In this document: positions 34,801-48,300 of the stretch, piece by piece
Layout of the letters: every line of letters starts with the position of its first letter
Numbering within the stretch: position 1 is the stretch's first letter
Assembly (NCBI RefSeq): GCF_052857255.1
Contig: NW_027526486.1
Span: 1,798,001-1,862,000 of the forward strand
DNA length: 64,000 nucleotides
Direction: 5' to 3'
Origin: Amblyomma americanum
Lineage: Eukaryota > Arthropoda > Arachnida > Ixodida > Ixodidae
The notes under the pieces: generated by a model
Databases searched by the model: none
The model's input: only the letters and a program-made list of their open reading frames with translations
Told to the model about the DNA's origin: nothing
Translations under genes and position numbers: made by a program

Positions 34801-37800
34801 TTCTGAGAGAAAAAAGTTTACACCTTTCTCTCGTGTACTCTTCGACGACTTGTAAAATCGATGCTCGTGAATCATGCTAGTTTCGATCTAAAACGATGTA
34901 TCCCGTTGTTTTGAGCCGGAATACAAGTTTTCGCACATTTCTGAGAGAAAAAGTTTACACCTTTCTCTCGTCTACTCTTCGACGACTTGTAAAATCGATG
35001 CTCGTGAATCTTGCTAGTTTCAATTTAAAACGATGTATCCCGTTGTTTTGAGCCGGAATACAAGTTTTCGCGCAGTTCTGAGAGAAAAAGTTTGCACCTT
35101 TCTCTCGTCTACTCTTCGACGACTTGTAAAATCAATGCTCGTGAATCTTGCTAGTTTCGATCTACAACGATGTATCCCGTTGTTTTTAGCTGGAATAGAA
35201 GTTTTCGCGCAGTTCTGAGAGAAAAAGTTTACACCTTTCTCTCGTCTACTCTTAGACGACTTGTAAAATCGATGCTCGTGAATCTTGCTAGTTTCGATCT
35301 AAAACGATGTATCCCGTTGTTTTGAGCCGGAATACAAGTTTTCGTGCAGTTCTGAGAGAAAACGTTTACACCTTTCGCTCGTCTACTCTTCGACGACTTG
35401 TAAAATTGATGCTCGTGAATCTTGCTAGTTTCGATCTAAAACGATGTATCCCGTTGTTTTGAGCCAGAATACAAGTTTTCGCGCAGTTCTGAGAGAAAAA
35501 GTTTACACCTTTTTCTCGTCTACTCTTCGAAGACTTGTAAAATCGATGCCCGTGAATCTTGCTAGTTTCGATTTAAAACGATGTATCCCGTTGTTTTGAG
35601 CCGGCATACAAGTTTTCGCAGAGTTCTGAGAGAAAAAGTTTACACCTTTCTCTCGTCTACTCTTCGAAGACTTGTAAAATCGATGCTCGTGAATCTTGCT
35701 AGTTTCGATCTAAAACGATGTATCCCGTTGTTTTGAGCCGGAATACAAGTTTTCGCGCAGTTCTGAGAGAAAAAGTTTACACCTTTCTCTCGTCTACTCT
35801 TCGACGAATTGTAAAATCGATGCTCGTGAATCTTGCTAGTTTCAATTTAAAACGATGTATCCCGTTGTTTTGAGCCGGAATACAAGTTTTCGCGCAGTTC
35901 TGAGAGAAAAAAGTTTACACCTTTCTCTCGTGTACTCTTCGACGACTTGTAAAATCGATGCTCGTGAATCATGCTAGTTTCGATCTAAAACGATGTATCC
36001 CGTTGTTTTAAGCCGGAATACAAGTTTTCGCGCAGTTCTGAGAGAAAAAGTTTACACCTTTCTCTCGTCTACTCTTTATTTTTTTATTTTTTTTATTTAT
36101 TGATACTGTCAGCCGTAGGCCGTTACTCTTCGACGACTTGTAAAATTGATGCTCGTGAATCTTGCTAGTTTCGATCTAAAACGATGTATCCCGTTGTTTT
36201 GAGCCAGAATACAAGTTTTCGCGCAGTTCTGAGAGAAAAAGTTTACACCTTTTTCACGTCTACTCTTCGAAGACTTGTAAAATCGATGCCCGTGAATCTT
36301 GCTAGTTTCGATTTAAAACGATGTATCCCGTTGTTTTGAGCCGGAATACAAGTTTTCGCGCAGTTCTGAGAGAAAAAGTTTGCACCTTTCTCTCGTGTAC
36401 TCTTCGACGACTTGTAAAATCGATGCTCGTGAATCTTGCTAGTTTCGATCTACAACGATGTATCCCGTTGTTTTGAGCTGGAATAGAAGTTTTCGCGCAG
36501 TTCTGAGAGAAAACGTTTACACCTTTCTCTCGTCTACTTTTCGAGGACTTGTAAAATTGATTCTCGTGAATCTTGCTAGTTTTGACCTAAAACGATGTAT
36601 CCCGTTTTTTTGAGCCGGTATACAAGTTTTCGCGCAGTTCTGAGAGAAAAAGTTTACACCTTTCTCTCGTCTACTCTTCGACGACTTGTAAAATCAATGC
36701 TCGTGAATATTGCTAGTTTCGATCTACAACGATGTATCCCGTTGTTTTGAGCTGGAATAGAAGTTTTCGCGCAGTTCTGAGAGAAAAAGTTTACACCTTT
36801 CTCTTGTCTACTTTTCGAGGACTTGTAAAATCGATTCTCGTGAATCTTGCTAGTTTTGACCTAAAACGATGTATCCCGTTTTTTTGAGCCGGTATACAAG
36901 TTTTCGCGCAGTTCTGAGAGAAAAAGTTTACACCTTTCTCTCGTCTACTCTTCGACGACTTGTAAAATCGATACTCGAGAATCATGCTAGTTTCGATCTA
37001 AAACGATGTATCCCGTTGTTTTGAGCCGGAATACAAGTTTTCGCGCAGTTCTGAGAGAAAAAGTTTACACCTTTCTCTCGTCTACTTTTCGAGGACTTGT
37101 AAAATCGATGCTCGTGAATCATGCTAGTTTTGATCTAAAACGATGTATCCCGTTGTCTTGAGCCGGAATACAAGTTTCGCAGTTCTGAGAAAAAAAGTTT
37201 ACACCTTTCTCTCGTGTACTCTTCGACGACTTGTAAAATCGATACTCGAGAATCATGCTAGTTTCGATCTAAAACGATGTATCCCGTTGTTTTGAGCCGG
37301 AATACAAGTTTTCGCGCAGTTCTGAGAGAAAAAAGTTTACACCTTTCTCTCGTGTACTCTTCGACGACTTGTAAAATCGATGCTCGTGAATCATGCTAGT
37401 TTCGATCTAAAACGATGTATCCCGTTGTTTTGAGCCGGAATACAAGTTTTCGCACAGTTCTGAGAGAAAAAGTTTACACCTTTCTCTCGTCTACTCTTCG
37501 ACGACTTGTAAAATCGATGCTCGTGAATCTTGCTAGTTTCAATTTAAAACGATGTATCCCGTTCTTTTGAGCCGGAATACAAGTTTTCGCGCAGTTCTGA
37601 GAGAAAAAGTTTGCACCTTTCTCTCGTCTACTCTTCGACGACTTGTAAAATCAATGCTCGTGAATCTTGCTAGTTTCGATCTACAACGATGTATCCCGTT
37701 GTTTTGAGCTGGAATAGAAGTTTTCGCGCAGTTCTGAGAGAAAAAGTTTACACCTTTCTCTCGTCTACTCTTAGACGACTTGTAAAATCGATGCTCGTGA

Positions 37801-39175
37801 ATCTTGCTAGTTTCGATCTAAAACGATGTATCCCGTTGTTTTGAGCCGGAATACAAGTTTTCGTGCAGTTCTGAGAGAAAACGTTTACACCTTTCGCTCG
37901 TCTACTCTTCGACGACTTGTAAAATAGATGCTCGTGAATCTTGCTAGTTTCGATCTAAAACGATGTATCCCGTTGTTTTGATCCAGAATACAAGTTTTCG
38001 CGCAGTTCTGAGAGAAAAAGTTTACACATTTTTCTCGTCTACTCTTCGAAGACTTGTAAAATCGATGCCCGTGAATCTTGCTAGTTTCGATTTAAAACGA
38101 TGTATCCCGTTGTTTTGAGCCGGAATACAAGTTTTCGCAGAGTTCTGAGAGAAAAAGTTTACACCTTTCTCTCGTCTACTCTTCGAAGACTTGTAAAATC
38201 GATGCTCGTGAATCTTGCTAGTTTCGATCTAAAACGATGTATCCCGTTGTTTTGAGCCGGAATACAAGTTTTCGCGCAGTTCTGAGAGAAAAAGTTTACA
38301 CCTTTCTCTCGTCTACTCTTCGACGAATTGTAAAATCGATGCTCGTGAATCTTGCTAGTTTCAATTTAAAACGATGTATCCCGTTGTTTTGAGCCGGAGT
38401 ACAAGTTTTCGCGCAGTTCTAAGAGAAAAAAGTTTACACCTTTCTCTCGTGTACTCTTCGACGACTTGTAAAATCGATGCTCGTGAATCATGCTAGTTTC
38501 GATCTAAAACGATGTATCCCGTTGTTTTAAGCCGGAATACAAGTTTTCGCGCAGTTCTGAGAGAAAAAGTTTACACCTTTCTCTCGTCTACTCTTCGACG
38601 ACTTGTAAAATCGATGCTCGTGAATCTTGCTAGTTTCAATTTAAAACGATGTATCCCGTTGTTTTGAGCCGGAATACAAGTTTTCGCGCAGTTCTGAGAG
38701 AAAAAGTTTGCACCTTTCTCTCGTCTACTCTTCGACGACTTGTAAAATCGATGCTCGTGAATCTTGCTAGTTTCGATCTACAACGATGTATCCCGTTGTT
38801 TTGAGCTGGAATAGAAGTTTTCGCGCAGTTCTGAGAGAAAACGTTTACACCTTTCTCTCGTCTACTTTTCGAGGACTTGTAAAATTGATTCTCGTGAATC
38901 TTGCTAGTTTTGACCTAAAACGATGTATCCCGTTTTTTTGAGCCGGTATACAAGTTTTCGCGCAGTTCTGAGAGAAAAAGTTTACACCTTTCTCTCGTCT
39001 ACTCTTCGACGACTTGTAAAATCAATGCTCGTGAATATTGCTAGTTTCGATCTACAACGATGTATCCCGTTGTTTTGAGCTGGAATAGAAGTTTTCGCGC
39101 AGTTCTGAGAGAAAAAGTTTACACCTTTCTCTCGTCTACTTTTCGAGGACTTGTAAAATCGATTCTCGTGAATCT
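31859..39175 (+). repeat. About 7.2-kb tandem duplication, copy 2 (7,317 bp)
   Basis: It matches copy 1 at +7,180 up to about 38,000 and at +7,317 after the monomer missing from copy 1. Private differences include gttgtttttagctgg near 35180, ccggcatac near 35600, gttgtcttgag near 37155, gttcttttg near 37560, gatccagaata near 37980 and ccggagtac near 38395. At its right end the normal tttgacct monomer follows. Confidence 0.85.
36077..36123 (-). mobile_element. 47-bp non-satellite insert (copy 2)
   Basis: Identical to 28897-28943 at exactly +7,180, with the same tactctt on each side (36070-36076 and 36124-36130) and the same private tttttcacgtc about 125 bp downstream. It was therefore copied with the surrounding satellite and is not an independent insertion. 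Confidence 0.7.
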
Positions 39176-42100
39176 TGCTAGTTTTGACCTAAAACGATGT
39201 ATCCCGTTTTTTTGAGCCGGTATACAAGTTTTCGCGCAGTTCTGAGAGAAAAAGTTTACACCTTTCTCTCGTCTACTCTTCGACGACTTGTAAAATCGAT
39301 ACTCGAGAATCATGCTAGTTTCGATCTAAAACGATGTATCCCGTTGTTTTGAGCCGGAATACAAGTTTTCGCGCAGTTCTGAGAGAAAAAGTTTACACCT
39401 TTCTCTCGTGTACTCTTCGACGACTTGTAAAATCGATGCTCGTGAATCATGCTAGTTTCGATCTAAAACGATGTATCCCGTTGTTTTGAGCCGGAATACA
39501 AGTTTTCGTGCAGTTCTGAGAGAAAAAGTTTACACCTTTCTCTCGTGTACTCTTCGACGACTTGTAAAATCGATGCCCGTGAATCTTGCTAGTTTCGATT
39601 TAAAACGATGTATCCCGTTGTTTTGAGCCGGAATACAAGTTTTCGCGCAGTTCTGAGAGAAAAAGTTTACACCTTTCTCTCGTGTACTCTTCGACGACTT
39701 GCAACATCGATACTCGTGAATCATGCTAGTTTCGATCTAAAACGATGTATCCCGTTGTTTTGAGCCGGAATACAAGTTTTCGCGCAGTTCTGAGAGAAAA
39801 AAGTTTACACCTTTCTCTCGTGTACTCTTCGACGACTTGTAAAATCGATGCTCGTGAATCATGCTAGTTTCGATCTAAAACGATGTATTCCGTTGTTTTG
39901 AGCCGGAATACAAGTTTTCGCGCAGTTCTGAGAGAAAAAGTTTACACCTTTCTCTCGTCTACTCTTCGACGACTTGTAAAATCGATGCTCGTGAATCTTG
40001 CTAGTTTCAATTTAAAACGATGTATCCCGTTGTTTTGAGCCGGAATACAAGTTTTCGCGCAGTTCTGAGAGAAAAAGTTTACACCTTTCTCTCGTCTACT
40101 CTTCGACGACTTGTAAAATCGATGCTCGTGAATCTTGCTAGTTTCAATTTAAAACGATGTATCCCGTTGTTTTGAGCCGGAATACAAGTTTTCGCGCAGT
40201 TCTGAGAGAAAAAGTTTGCACCTTTCTCTCGTCTACTCTTCGACGACTTGTAAAATCAATGCTCGTGAATCTTGCTAGTTTCGATCTACAACGATGTATC
40301 CCGTTGTTTTGAGCTGGAATAGAAGTTTTCGCGCAGTTCTGAGAGAAAAAGTTTACACCTTTCTCTCGTCTACTCTTAGACGACTTGTAAAATCGATGCT
40401 CGTGAATCTTGCTAGTTTCGATCTAAAACGATGTATCCCGTTGTTTTGAGCCGGAATACAAGTTTTCGTGCAGTTCTGAGAGAAAACGTTTACACCTTTC
40501 TCTCGTCTACTCTTCGACGACTTGTAAAATCGATGCTCGTGAATCTTGCTAGTTTCGATCTAAAACGATGTATCCCGTTGTTTTGAGCCAGAATACAAGT
40601 TTTCGCGCAGTTCTGAGAGAAAAAGTTTACACCTTTTTCTCGTCTACTCTTCGAAGACTTGTAAAATCGATGCCCGTGAATCTTGCTAGTTTCGATTTAA
40701 AACGATGTATCCCGTTGTTTTGAGCCGGAATACAAGTTTTCGCAGAGTTCTGAGAGAAAAAGTTTACACCTTTCTCTCGTCTACTCTTTGAAGACTTGTA
40801 AAATCGATGCTCGTGAATCTTGCTAGTTTCGATCTAAAACGATGTATCCCGTTGTTTTGAGCCGGAATACAAGTTTTCGCGCAGTTCTGAGAGAAAAAGT
40901 TTACACCTTTCTCTCGTCTACTCTTCGACGAATTGTAAAATCGATGCTCGTGAATCTTGCTAGTTTCAATTTAAAACGATGTATCCCGTTGTTTTGAGCC
41001 GGAATACAAGTTTTCGCGCAGTTCTGAGAGAAAAAAGTTTACACCTTTCTCTCGTGTACTCTTCGACGACTTGTAAAATCGATGCTCGTGAATCATGCTA
41101 GTTTCGATCTAAAACGATGTATCCCGTTGTTTTAAGCCGGAATACAAGTTTTCGCGCAGTTCTGAGAGAAAAAGTTTACACCTTTCTCTCGTCTACTCTT
41201 CGACGACTTGTAAAATCGATGCTCGTGAATCTTGCTAGTTTCAATTTAAAACGATGTATCCCGTTGTTTTGAGCCGGAATACAAGTTTTCGCGCAGTTCT
41301 GAGAGAAAAAGTTTGCACCTTTCTCTCGTCTACTCTTCGACGACTTGTAAAATCGATGCTCGTGAATCTTGCTAGTTTCGATCTACAACGATGTATCCCG
41401 TTGTTTTGAGCTGGAATAGAAGTTTTCGCGCAGTTCTGAGAGAAAACGTTTACACCTTTCTCTCGTCTACTTTTCGAGGACTTGTAAAATTGATTCTCGT
41501 GAAAATTCCTATTTTTGACCTAAAACGATGTATCCCCTTTTTTTGAGCCGGTATACAAGTTTTCGCGCAGTTCTGAGAGAAAAAGTTTACACCTTTCTCT
41601 CGTCTACTCTTCGACGACTTGTAAAAATCAATGCTCGTGAATATTGCTAGTTTCGATCTACAACGATGTATCCCGTTGTTTTGAGCTGGAATAGAAGTTT
41701 TCGCGCAGTTCTGAGAGAAAAAGTTTACACCTTTCTCTCGTCTACTTTTCGAGGACTTGTAAAATCGATTCTCGTGAATCTTGCTAGTTTTGACCTAAAA
41801 CGATGTATCCCGTTTTTTTGAGCCGGTTTACAAGTTTTCGCGCAGTTCTGAGAGAAAAAGTTTACACCTTTCTCTCGTCTACTCTTCGACGACTTGTAAA
41901 ATCGATACTCGAGAATCATGCTAGTTTCGATCTAAAACGATGTATCCCGTTGTTTTGAGCCGGAATACAAGTTTTCGCGCAGTTCTGAGAGAAAAAGTTT
42001 ACACCTTTCTCTCGTGTACTCTTCGACGACTTGTAAAATCGATGCTCGTGAATCATGCTAGTTTCGATCTAAAACGATGTATCCCGTTGTTTTGAGCCGG

Positions 42101-42330
42101 AATACAAGTTTTCGCGCAGTTCTGAGAGAAAAAGTTTACACCTTTCTCTCGTGTACTCTTCGACGACTTGTAAAATCGATGCCCGTGAATCTTGCTAGTT
42201 TCGATTTAAAACGATGTATCCCGTTGTTTTGAGCCGGAATACAAGTTTTCGCGCAGTTCTGAGAGAAAAAGTTTACACCTTTCTCTCGTGTACTCTTCGA
42301 CGACTTGTAACATCGATACTCGTGAATCAT
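37500..42330 (+). repeat. 2,606-bp duplication, two copies (about 37.5-39.7 and 40.1-42.3 kb)
   Basis: Markers at 39119 and 39530 recur at 41725 and 42136 (+2,606, 19 monomers), and gcagag at 38137 recurs at 40742 (+2,605; the later copy has one extra A near 41625). The earlier copy keeps tttcgctcg, which the later lacks, so they are not as recent a pair as the 7.2 kb copies. The later copy contains a cluster of changes at 41504-41537. Confidence 0.65.
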
Positions 42331-42365
42331 GCTAGTTTCGATCTAAAACGATGTATCCCGTTGTT

Positions 42366-44289
42366 TTGAGCCGGAATACAAGTTTTCGCGCAGTTCTGAG
42401 AGAAAAAGTTTACACCTTTCTCTCGTGTACTCTTCGACGACTTGTAAAATCGATGCTCGTGAATCATGCTAGTATCGATCTAAAACGATGTATACTGTTG
42501 TTTTGAGCCGGAATACAAGTTTTCGCGCAGTTCTGAGAGAAAAAGTTTACACCTTTCTCTCGTCTACTCTTCGAAGACTTGTAAAATCGATGCCCGTGAA
42601 TCTTGCTAGTTTCGATCTAAAACGATGTATCCCGTTGTTTTGAGCCGGAATACACGTTTTCGCGCAGTTCTGAGAGAAAAAAGTTTACACCTTTCTCTCG
42701 TGTACTCTTCGACGACTTGTAAAATCGATGCTCGTGAATCATGCTAGTTTCGATCTAAAACGATGTATCCCGTTGTTTTGAGCCGGAATACAAGTTTTCG
42801 CGCAGTTCTGAGAGAAAAAGTTTACACCTTTCTCTCGTCTACTCTTCGACGAATTGTAAAATCGATGCTCGTGAATCTTGCTAGTTTCAATTTAAAACGA
42901 TGTATCCCGTTGTTTTGAGCCGGAATACAAGTTTTCGCGCAGTTCTGAGAGAAAAAAGTTTACACCTTTCTCTCGTGTGCTCTTCGACGACTTGTAAAAT
43001 CGATGCTCGTGAATCATGCTAGTTTCGATCTAAAACGATGTATCCCGTTGTTTTGAGCCGGAATACAAGTTTTCGCGCAGTTCTGAGAGAAAAAGTTTAC
43101 ACCTTTCTCTCGTCTACTCTTCGACGAATTGTAAAATCGATGCTCGTGAATCTTGCTAGTTTCAATTTAAAACGATGTATCCCGTTGTTTTGAGCCGGAA
43201 TACAAGTTTTCGCGCAGTTCTGAGAGAAAAAAGTTTACACCTTTCTCTCGTGTACTCCTCGACGACTTGTAAAATCGATGCTCGTGAATCATGCTAGTTT
43301 CGATCTAAAACGATGTATCCCGTTGTTTTGAGCCGGAATACAAGTTTTCGCGCAGTTCTGAGAGAAAAAGTTTACACCTTTCTCTCGTGTACTCTTCGAC
43401 GACTTGTAAAATCGATGCTCGTGTATCATGCTAGTATCGATCTAAAACGATGTATACTGTTGTTTTGAGCCGGAATACAAGTTTTCGCGCAGTTCTGAGA
43501 GAAAAAGTTTACACCTTTCTCTCGTCTACTCTTCGAAGACTTGTAAAATCGATGCCCGTGAATCTTGCTAGTTTCGATCTAAAACGATGTATCCCGTTGT
43601 TTTGAGCCGGAATACACGTTTTCGCGCAGTTCTGAGAGAAAAAAGTTTACACCTTTCTCTCGTGTACTCTTCGACGACTTGTAAAATCGATGCTCGTGAA
43701 TCATGCTAGTTTCGATCTAAAACGATGTATCCCGTTGTTTTGAGCCGGAATACAAGTTTTCGTGCAGTTCTGAGAGAAAAAGTTTACACCTTTCTCTCGT
43801 CTACTCTTCGACGAATTGTAAAATCGATGCTCGTGAATCTTGCTAGCTTCAATTTAAAACGATGTATCCCGTTGTTTTGAGCCGGAATACAAGTTTTCGC
43901 GCAGTTCTGAGAGAAAAAAGTTTACACCTTTCTCTCGTGTACTCTTCGACGACTTGTAAAATCGATGCTCGTGAATCATGCTAGTTTCGATCTAAAACGA
44001 TGTATCCCGTTGTTTTGAGCCGGAATACAAGTTTTCGCGCAGTTCTGAGAGAAAAAGTTTACACCTTTCTCTCGTCTACTCTTCGACGAATTGTAAAATC
44101 GATGCTCGTGAATCTTGCTAGTTTCAATTTAAAACGATGTATCCCGTTGTTTTGAGCCGGAATACAAGTTTTCGCGCAGTTCTGAGAGAAAAAAGTTTAC
44201 ACCTTTCTCTCGTGTACTCTTCGACGACTTGTAAAATCGATGCTCGTGAATCATGCTAGTTTCGATCTAAAACGATGTATCCCGTTGTT
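42366..44289 (+). repeat. 962-bp tandem duplication (7 monomers, two copies)
   Basis: tatactg at 42491 recurs at 43453, and the private ggaatacacg and gctagtatcgatc recur with it. The second copy ends where ttttcagccgg appears near 44290. Later changes include gtgtgctcttcg near 42978, gtactcctcg near 43254 and gctagcttc near 43845. Confidence 0.75.
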
Positions 44290-45359
44290 TTCAGCCGGAA
44301 TACAAGTTTTCGCGCAGTTCTGAGAGAAAAAGTTTACACCTTTCTCTCGTCTACTCTTCGACGACTTGTAAAATCGATGCTCGTGAATCTTGCTAGTTTC
44401 AATTTAAAACGATGTATCCCGTTGTTTTGAGCCGGAATACAAGTTTTCGCGCAGTTCTGAGAGAAAAAGTTTGCACCTTTCTCTCGTCTACTCTTCGACG
44501 ACTTGTAAAATCAATGCTCGTGAATCTTGCTAGTTTCGATCTACAACGATGTATCCCGTTGTTTTGAGCTGGAATAGAAGTTTTCGCGCAGTTCTGAGAG
44601 AAAAAGTTTACACCTTTCTCTCGTCTACTCTTAGACGACTTGTAAAATCGATGCTCGTGAATCTTGCTAGTTTCGATCTAAAACGATGTATCCCGTTGTT
44701 TTGAGCCGGAATACAAGTTTTCGTGCAGTTCTGAGAGAAAACGTTTACACCTTTCTCTCGTCTACTTTTCGAGGACTTGTAAAATTGATTCTCGTGAATC
44801 TCGCTAGTTTTGACCTAAAACGATGTATCCCGTTTTTTTGAGCCGGTATACAAGTTTTCGCGCAGTTCTGAGAGAAAAAGTTTACACCTTTCTCTCGTCT
44901 ACTCTTCGACGACTTGTAAAATCGATGCTCGTGAATCTTGCTAGTTTCGATTTAAAACGATGTATCCCGTTGTTTTGAGCCGGAATACAAGTTTTCGCAG
45001 AGTTCCGAGAGAAAAAGTTTACACCTTTCTCTCGTCTACTCTTCGAAGACTTGTAAAATCGATGCTCGTGAATCTTGCTAGTTTCGATCTAAAACGATGT
45101 ATCCCGTTGTTTTGAGCCGGAATACAAGTTTTCGCGCAGTTCTGAGAGAAAAAGTTTACACCTTTCTCTCGTCTACTCTTCGACGAATTGTAAAATCGGT
45201 GCTCGTGAATCTTGCTAGTTTCAATTTAAAACGATGTATCCCGTTGTTTTGAGCCGGAATACAAGTTTTCGCGCAGTTCTGAGAGAAAAAAGTTTACACC
45301 TTTCTCTCGTGTACTCTTCGACGACTTGTAAAATCGATGCTCGTGAATCATGCTAGTTT

Positions 45360-48300
45360 CGATCTAAAACGATGTATCCCGTTGTTTTGAGCCGGAATAC
45401 AAGTTTTCGCGCAGTTCTGAGAGAAAAAGTTTACACCTTTCTCTCGTCTACTCTTCGACGACTTGTAAAATCGATGCTCGTGAATCTTGCTAGTTTCAAT
45501 TTAAAACGATGTATCCCGTTGTTTTGAGCCGGAATACAAGTTTTCGCGCAGTTCTGAGAGAAAAAGTTTGCACCTTTCTCTCGTCTACTCTTCGACGACT
45601 TGTAAAATCGATGCTCGTGAATCTTGCTAGTTGCGATCTACAACGATGTATCCCGTTGTTTTGAGCTGGAATAGAAGTTTTCGCGCAGTTCTGAGAGAAA
45701 AAGTTTACACCTTTCTCTCGTGTACTCTTCGACGACTTGTAAAATCGATGCTCGTGAATCATGCTAGTATCAATCTAAAACGATGTATACTGTTGTTTTG
45801 AGCCGGAATACAAGTTTTCGCGCAGTTCTGAGAGAAAAAGTTTACACCTTTCTCTCGTCTACTCTTCGAAGACTTGTAAAATCGATGCCCGTGAATCTTG
45901 CTAGTTTCGATCTAAAACGATGTATCCCGTTGTTTTGAGCCGGAATACACGTTTTCGCGCAGTTCTGAGAGAAAAAAGTTTACACCTTTCTCTCGTGTAC
46001 TCTTCGACGACTTGTAAAATCGATGCTCGTGAATCATGCTAGTTTCGATCTGAAACGATGTATCCCGTTGTTTTGAGCCGGAATACAAATTTTCGCGCAG
46101 TTCTGAGAGAAAAAGTTTACACCTTTCTCTCGTCTACTCTTCGACGAATTGTAAAATCGATGCTCGTGAATCTTGCTAGTTTCAATTTAAAACGATGTAT
46201 CCCGTTGTTTTGAGCCGGAATACAAGTTTTCGCGCAGTTCTGAGAGAAAAAAGTTTACACCTTTCTCTCGTGTACTCTTCGACGACTTGTAAAATCGATG
46301 CTCGTGAATCATGCTATTTTCGATCTAAAACGATGTATCCCGTTGTTTTGAGCCGGAATACAAGTTTTCGCGCAGTTCTGAGAGAAAAAGTTTACACCTT
46401 TCTCTCGTCTACTCTTCGACGACTTGTAAAATCGATGCTCGTGAATCTTGCTAGTTTCAATTTAAAACGCTGTATCCCGTTGTTTTGAGCCGGAATACAA
46501 GTTTTCGCGCAGTTCTGAGAGAAAAAGTTTACACCTTTCTCTCGTCTACTCTTCGACGAATTTTAAAATCGATGCTCGTGAATCTTGCTAGTTTCAATTT
46601 AAAACGATGTATCCCGTTGTTTTGAGCCGGAATACAAGTTTTCGCGCAGTTCTGAGAGAAAAAAGTTTACACCTTTCTCTCGTGTACTCTTCGACGACTT
46701 GTAAAATCGATGCTCGCGAATCATGCTAGTTTCGATCTAAAACGATGTATTCCGTTGTTTTGAGACGGAATACAAGTTTTCGCGCAGTTCTGAGAGAAAA
46801 AGTTTACACCTTTCTCTCGTCTACTCTTCGACGACTTGTAATATCGATGCTCGTGAATCTTGCTAGTTTCAATTTAAAACGATGTATCCCGTTGTTTTGA
46901 GCCGGAATACAAGTTTTCGCGCAGTTCTGAGAGAAAAAGTTTGCACCTTTCTCTCGTCTACTCTTCGACGACTTGTAAAATCGATGCTCGTGAATCTTGC
47001 TAGTTGCGATCTACAACGATGTATCCCGTTGTTTTGAGCTGGAATAGAAGTTTTCGCGCAGTTCTGAGAGAAAAAGTTTACACCTTTCTCTCGTGTACTC
47101 TTCGACGACTTGTAAAATCGATGCTCGTGAATCATGCTAGTATCAATCTAAAACGATGTATACTGTTGTTTTGAGCCGGAATACAAGTTTTCGCGCAGTT
47201 CTGAGAGAAAAAGTTTACACCTTTCTCTCGTCTACTCTTCGAAGACTTGTAAAATCGATGCCCGTGAATCTTGCTAGTTTCGATCTAAAACGATGTATCC
47301 CGTTGTTTTGAGCCGGAATACACGTTTTCGCGCAGTTCTGAGAGAAAAAAGTTTACACCTTTCTCTCGTGTACTCTTCGACGACTTGTAAAATCGATGCT
47401 CGTGAATCATGCTAGTTTCGATCTAAAACGATGTATCCCGTTGTTTTGAGCCGGAATACAAATTTTCGCGCAGTTCTGAGAGAAAAAGTTTACACCTTTC
47501 TCTCGTCTACTCTTCGACGAATTGTAAAATCGATGCTCGTGAATCTTGCTAGTTTCAATTTAAAACGATGTATCCCGTTGTTTTGAGCCGGAATACAAGT
47601 TTTCGCGCAGTTCTGAGAGAAAAAAGTTTACACCTTTTTCTCGTGTACTCTTCGACGACTTGTAAAATCGATGCTCGTGAATCATGCTATTTTCGATCTA
47701 AAACGATGTATCCCGTTGTTTTGAGCCGGAATACAAGTTTTCGCGCAGTTCTGTGAGAAAAAGTTTACACCTTTCTCTCGTCTACTCTTCGACGACTTGT
47801 AAAATCGATGCTCGTGAATCTTGCTAGTTTCAATTTAAAACGATGTATCCCGTTGTTTTGAGCCGGAATACAAGTTTTCGCGCAGTTCTGAGAGAAAAAA
47901 GTTTACACCTTTCTCTCGTGTACTCTTCGACGACTTGTAAAATCGATGCTCGTGAATCATGCTATTTTCGATCTAAAACGATGTATCCCGTTGTTTTGAG
48001 CCGGAATACAAGTTTTCGCGCAGTTCTGAGAGAAAAAGTTTACACCTTTCTCTCGTCTACTCTTCGACGACTTGTAAAATCGATGCTCGTGAATCTTGCT
48101 AGTTTCAATTTAAAACGATGTATCCCGTTGTTTTGAGCCGGAATACAAGTTTTCGCGCAGTTCTGAGAGAAAAAGTTTACACCTTTCTCTCGTCTACTCT
48201 TCGACGAATTGTAAAATCGATGCTCGTGAATCTTGCTAGTTTCAATTTAAAACGATGTATCCCGTTGTTTTGAGCCGGAATACAAGTTTTCGCGCAGTTC

